Assembly: GCA_033439295.1 (NCBI GenBank)
Contig: JAVTLE010000005.1
Coordinates: forward strand, 663,501-727,500
Source of the DNA: Deuterostichococcus epilithicus
Lineage: Eukaryota; Chlorophyta; Trebouxiophyceae; Prasiolales; Stichococcaceae
DNA: 64,000 nucleotides
Direction: 5' to 3'
Shown here: one piece after another, positions 59,194-64,000 of the stretch
How positions within the stretch are numbered: the stretch's first letter is position 1
Layout of the letters: the number at the start of each line of letters is the position of its first letter
Translations under genes and position numbers: made by a program
The notes under the pieces: model-generated
Told to the model about the DNA's origin: nothing
The model's input: only the letters and a program-made list of their open reading frames with translations
Databases searched by the model: none

Positions 59194-61606
59194 TCAATCC
59201 CTGCGCCCCCGCAAAAATCTCTCCACCACGTTCTCAACGAACCAATGGTCCGTGAAGTGCATGTGAAGTGCGTCCGGCACCTGCAAATCCACCAAGTGCG
59301 CTGTGTGTCAGTAGACATGGTTCGAACCCTGCCAACTTGTTCGTGTGCACGATGCTGCAGTGCGAGTGGCACAAGCAGGTGTTAGGAATGCAGATCACAG
59401 CTCGGCACCCTGGTCTGCTGCCCAAGAGTGCAAGTCTACAATCAACACCGCAAGTGAGGAACCCACAGAGATCCCACCTGGCCCCGCACGACGCGGCCGG
59501 CCTCATCCAAACGGCGCAGCCCAATCCAGTCCTCCTTGTAAAGCGCCGTGTCCGACATGTTGACCAGCCGCTGCCCATCAAAGAAGTCGAACCACTCGCT
59601 GCGCAAGACGTGTCAAAGTTGATCAAGCACTCGCGGTTGCGCACACAGTACCAACCACAGGATCGTCAGAGCTGCAAATGTGTTTGGACAGCGTTGCTTG
59701 AAGTGAAGCAGGTGTGATTTGCGCTGCTTCGGTCCTTTGCCACAGCTGAAGTTCGACAAATCAGACTTCTGGCTCCAGTTCCAGCTCCATCTCAGGCGGT
59801 GTCTGGCGGCGCTCCAGCAGAGGTCAGCCTTTGTCAGCGCTTGTGTCTGCAGATGCTGAAGGGCTCTCTTTTCGAGATATCGCACCTGCCGCGCGGCACA
59901 ACGGTGTACTCGTCCTCGAAACGGTACAGCACCAGCCGCTTGAGCGACGCCAGGTTGTCGGCATAAGTCGCATTTTTTGTCGGCCCCTCGTTGTTGATGT
60001 CCGGCAGGAAGGGGTTGGCTGTCAAATACTCCTCCAGCCGGAACGGGTCCTGTTGGAATCAGGTGAAGGTGCGACATGTCGGCGCAATTGACCCTCACTA
60101 GGAAAGAGGCCCGGACCTTCACCTCAGAAAGGCACCTGCACCTGATTTTGTTCCAGCACAGGAGCAATACACAGGCACATGGGTTGTGGCCAGCTTTGCC
60201 ATCATTGACCCACGTCAGCAGGAGAAACCTTGCGCATGCACAAAACGCCTGGAAAAAAGCATGCACTGCAGCTTTCTCATAGCCAGAACACACACCTTGA
60301 AGTACTGCGCCTGGATGAGGTTGTCCCGGATGAAGGGCAGGTAGGCGCCCGTGGCAACCGCACGCTGGATGGTCAGGCACATGCCGCTCGGCTCGTCACC
60401 GGGGTCGTCCTCGTTCGTGCCACAGTTTGGCAGGTTGTAGATGCCCTGCAGCAGAAGGAAGCACAAGGAGGCCTGAACATCACTGGAAGGAGGCCGCGCG
60501 GCTCTTTAATCGGCTCCCTTCCTTTTCTGCCAGCTACCCTGCCCAAGCTGGGGTGCGGGTTCTGGCGCCAAGATGCCACTTCCTGATCATCATGATGCCG
60601 TGCAAGCCGGGGCCAAGGATCTGCAAGATCATGTGGTGTCAAGCGCCTACGCACAGGATTGCAGCTTCCGCTTCCCCGGACTGCTATTGCAAATCAGCTT
60701 TCATGTGTTTCACCTGGCCACCACAGGAGCGCACCTGGTGCTGGGCGCCCATTGTGACCAGCGTGTGCATGCGTGCGCCGCCGTGCTTGCCGCCCTGGCA
60801 CCTCTCCACCACTGCCCGCATGAACTGGCCGCCTGCATGCGCGGCAAGACGTTGGCAAGGAGGCTGCAGGTGGACAAGCAGCCTGTGATCCAGTGCACTC
60901 GACCGCGTGGATAGTTCACACGCGACGACATGGACTCGCCTTGCGAGAAGCCCACTGCGTTGTAGCCACCCTGCAGCTCCGGATTTTCTGAGATCTCGTC
61001 GCACACCTTGGTCACCTGCAGCATGGAGGTTGCAGGCTCATCACAAGGAGTTGCAGTAAGAGGGCATAGGCGCGCACCAAGTGACAAGCTCCCGCTGGCC
61101 TGCCGTCCCAGCTGGTATGGGCTGGAGTACAGCAAGCACCTGGTCATTAACGTTGCCAAAGAAGCTGCTGGAGACGTCGGCCATGGCGCCGTCGCCTGTG
61201 GCAATGCTGTGCACATGTACCCCTGCAGGAACGGCGCGGCGCGGGTTGGGTAATGCATGCGGCAGCACTGTGGCATGCTTTCGTGGCACATTTCAACTTG
61301 CTATACAATCTCGGAAAGTTCCAGCAACTCGCCTAGGCTGTCAGAAATCAGCTTCGCGACGTAGCCTATGCTATAGCTTGCACAGCACGAGTCTCCCATC
61401 CCGTGCCACAGGACGACGGGCAGCGAGCTGTCGTTGTGCGCAGCCGGCCTGATGTGCCTGTGCTGGGGCACACGAGCCCTGACACGCACGCGGGAAGTTG
61501 CTGCTACGAGGCACAGTGCGATCGCCACGGCTACGAGCAACGCTCCCCAACCCCATCGCCTTCGCCGTGTGCTGTTGCGCAGCAGGCTCGTGGTGTGATC
61601 GGCCAT
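59194..61606 (-). CDS. PPT1: palmitoyl-protein thioesterase, PPT1-like
   Basis: Alpha/beta hydrolase that removes fatty acids from S-acylated proteins in lysosomes or vacuoles. Exons in order: 61333-61606, 61140-61222, 60940-61015, 60735-60832, 60296-60445, 59886-60049, 59478-59598, 59194-59280; 350 aa. A basic N-terminus and a hydrophobic segment (~20-38) suggest a signal anchor. The core has VVLWHGMGDSCC, the nucleophile elbow GYNAVGFSQGGQF, LVTMGAQHQ and GIYNLPNCGTNE. The C-terminal block has DPFRLEEYLTANPFLPDIN, GSEWFDFFDG and the catalytic-His region DALHMHFTDHWF. At the place of the human catalytic Asp233 the sequence is FEDEYTVVP, so the acid may be Glu or the Asp one residue earlier. 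Two of seven introns (after exons 1 and 3) start GCGAGT. Confidence 0.93.
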
Positions 61607-61986
61607 GCTAGCGCAGTCGTCGATATAGAAGCTGCTGCAAGTTGCTAGTTGCTGTGCAAGCGCTATTATGATGACGCAATCAGATTCTGGAGCTACCAGG
61701 TCAGCTGCCACTACTCAGTCAAAGTGCCAGCTTCTGCCAGTCTCAGGAAGTCTCGAACTTCCTTACGCCGGTTGATCCATTGTGCAGCACCTCTGCAGCC
61801 TGCCCTTACGCCAAGGGTGCCGGGTGCCGTCGCTGGCCGTGTACAGACCGCCGAAATATGAAGTGGCAGCTGCAGCGACTGAGCCGGCTCGAGCTCGTGG
61901 CAAGCTGAAATTGTGAAAGCTTGCAGCAGCTTCCGAGCTCGCAGAAACTCGAGCGGAAGTGGCGTGTGCAGAGACAATCTGCGAAG
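61607..61986. promoter_or_regulatory. divergent intergenic region, PPT / HFM1
   Basis: About 380 bp between starts, the shortest head-to-head spacing in the window. The PPT frame is open upstream to ~61711 without another ATG. No element was recognised. Confidence 0.5.
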
Positions 61987-64000
61987 ATGTCAATCGCCCT
62001 CAGGCAGCACACTCCTCGCCCGTCAGGGCAGCTCGAAGCGGCAGCAATGGCGGACGATGACCGCATCAAATCCGTGCGCGAGCACCTGCCTGCGGCGTTT
62101 CAACCCGCCTACGCTGACTCCTTCAGGTCTCTGGCGACCTTGCGAACTGCATGTGAAGTTGGCGCGCATGAGGCGCATGCGGCTTGGCACGCCATCGTGT
62201 GCATCCCTTTACACGCTAACGGCCCAGCTTCATCTCCCTTTGATACATGGTGCAGGTACTTTAACCCAGTCCAAAGCGCCACCTTTAATGCCGCCTTCCA
62301 GTCGGACGTCAACATGGTCGTGGCAGCGCCCACTGGCTCCGGCAAGACAGGTGAGCCCAGTTCCGCCACGTCCGCCAAGAAGGGATGTCTTGCAGCCATG
62401 CCAACCCACGAACACAGCGCACTGCACATATTTCTGCGACAATTGGCTGCGGCAAAGCACATGGTCAGTCGCATGGCTATTGACCGTTATTGCCGCATCT
62501 GCTGCAGGTGTCCTGGAGCTTGCAGTGCTCCGAATGCTGCAAAGGTGAGCATCAGCAGCCAACTCCCGAGATGTTCACCATCCTGCCTTGACCCAACTTC
62601 ATGCCGGCGCCCGCAGTGAGGAGCGCAACCTGTGGCGGTGATTGCGGTCTTGATGCTTTACAGGTACATCAGTCCCCAAGGCTTTTTTCAGCTGCAGTCC
62701 GGCGCTGTGAAGGCGGTGTACTTCGCACCATCCAAGTCGCTGGTCCAGGTGCGAACACAACTGGTGAACATGACTGTATGTCACGCGCATGCCGCTTGTG
62801 CAGAACACCGCATGCAGCACCGTCGTCGCTTCTTCATACCTACTGCTCCATGCTGAGGCTCCCCAACACCCGGTGTCGTCTATCTATTATCTCTGTGCAG
62901 GAGCAAGTTGCAAACTGGCGCAGGCGGTTCGGTGCCTCACTGGGCATCAAGTGCCAGGAGATGTCGGGCGACACAGACGCTGCCACAGATGCCGCCGAGC
63001 TGAACGCTGCTGACATCATCTGCACGACGCCAGAGAAGTTTGGTGAGCTCAGATGCGGGATGGCATCGCAAATAGGATGAGGTCGCAAGCGTCAGAGCAG
63101 GGAAGGATGACAGCAAGGACGTCCACTGGCTGTGTCAGCTTGCTTGCAGTGCCATCATGCCTGCATGCATGCAACATCAGTACATATTGCAACCGGTCCG
63201 TCTCTGCTTCATCTGATGCGCAGACACGCAGACGCGGCGGCGGAAGGAGCAGGGCGGCATGGCCTTCTTCAGTGATGTGAGGCCCCTGAACAGCTGTTGA
63301 TTCTGAGGATGCAGGTGCAGATGCATACATACTTTTCTTCAAGAGCTATGCATGCAAAACATAAACACTGCTGCTGCTGTCATCAACATGCGTGTATCGT
63401 CTGCTGTCAATTTAAGCGTGAGTGAAACTTCACGTGTTTGCTCCGCTCTGGTACTGCGCAGATCGCACTGGTGCTGATCGACGAGGTGCACCTGCTCAGC
63501 GAGTCTCGCGGCGCAGCGCTGGAGGCAGGTTGCGTCAGCCGTATCCGCATGGTCAGCCAGCTGCCCGAGATGAAGCAGGTGAAGCTGAGTTATACATATC
63601 ATCACATATACTGGAATGGTACACACATGCATGACACGTCTGTCCAAAGACTGTCTCTCATCAGGCGTCATATGCTCGTTCGGTGTGGGTGTGGACTGGG
63701 CTGAACGCCGTGCGCATATGTGATGACTTAGCGACCGCCAGCCAGCTGAGCAGAGATGACGTCAGATGCAGGGGCCACCCCTTGGCCGGCTCCAACCCAG
63801 AGCAAGGCATACCGCGCAGCCCTTGTTGTCGAGTCCCTTTGCTAATAATTGATACTTGCCCAGCGCAGTTCCCGATCGCCAGAGTGCGCTTTGTGGCGGT
63901 GTCGGCCACCATCCCCAATGTGCGGGACATTGGCGAGTGGCTGGACGTGGACCAGGCACAAGGGCTGCACGTGTTCGGAGAGGACTACCGACCAGTGCGC
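61987..64000 (+). CDS. HFM1: HFM1/MER3 meiotic DNA helicase, 5' part
   Basis: Ski2-type ATP-dependent helicase needed for interfering crossovers in meiosis. The gene runs off the right edge. Exons: 61987-62126, 62256-62350, 62508-62544, 62664-62748, 62901-63042, 63224-63276, 63462-63578, 63869 to beyond 64000. Seen in order: the Q-like motif (YFNPVQSATFNAAF), Walker A (VVAAPTGSGKTG), motif Ia (KAVYFAPSKSLVQEQ), motif Ib (IICTTPEKFD), the DEVH box (LVLIDEVHLLSESRG), and motif III (VRFVAVSATIPNVRDIGEWL). The last block and TPEKFD match HFM1/MER3 better than BRR2 or ASCC3. A second in-frame ATG at ~62047 could be the start. Confidence 0.92.

Noticed and set aside
59300-59345. tRNA B-box-like GGTTCGAACCC
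   Set aside because: No matching A-box, acceptor stem or anticodon arm around it; lies in a PPT intron.
1-64000. Transposons, viral insertions or a biosynthetic gene cluster
   Set aside because: No transposase, reverse transcriptase, terminal repeats or clustered pathway enzymes were recognised; neighbours are unrelated housekeeping genes.

Overview
This window is nuclear DNA from a unicellular green alga, most likely a trebouxiophyte chlorophyte. The reasons are GC-rich sequence, about nine short introns per gene with GT-AG and unusually many GC-AG borders, plastid-type proteins (a DJA5/6-like DnaJ, a TOPRIM RNase M5, CRY-DASH), and a walled-cell gene set (expansin-like protein, GT2 glucan synthase-like protein, GH37 trehalase). 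I built gene models by hand from splice sites, reading phase and family conservation. All 16 models close in frame. No intact mobile element, rRNA, tRNA or CRISPR array was recognised.

Layout: 1-3848 (+) 3' part of DNA polymerase kappa. 4137-7828 (+) secreted expansin-like protein with three CBM1-like modules. 8500-13795 (-) GH37 trehalase. 14451-16440 (+) TOPRIM RNase M5. 17347-23573 (-) membrane GT2 cellulose-synthase-like protein. 24595-30005 (+) SLY1. 30212-32355 (-) PSTK. 32880-35673 (+) MEAK7-like TLDc protein. 36508-38820 (+) HAD hydrolase with a transit peptide. 39388-43525 (-) plastid-type DnaJ. 44313-44924 (+) PREY/PYURF-like protein. 45150-47167 (+) BTB protein. 47507-51901 (-) long disordered region joined to a PPM-type methyltransferase. 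51902-54181 no convincing gene, with a 97-bp AT-rich island. 54182-58706 (+) CRY-DASH. 59194-61606 (-) palmitoyl-protein thioesterase. 61987-64000 (+) 5' part of the meiotic helicase HFM1/MER3.

Genes alternate strand, giving many head-to-head pairs with 0.4-2.3 kb between starts. The left third (expansin, trehalase, glucan synthase) concerns extracellular carbohydrate and wall. The rest is housekeeping: DNA damage tolerance (Pol kappa, CRY-DASH), ER-Golgi fusion (SLY1), selenocysteine synthesis (PSTK), plastid RNA and protein maturation (RNase M5, DnaJ), lysosomal or vacuolar depalmitoylation (PPT) and meiosis (HFM1).

I found no convincing new multi-gene system. The most unusual things are the modular expansin with phase-conserved module introns, the Pol kappa tail with two different ubiquitin-type fingers plus PCNA-type motifs, the high share of GC-AG introns, micro-exons down to 14 nt, decayed tandem exon copies in SLY1, and a 95-bp tandem duplication that copies a splice donor in the glucan synthase gene.
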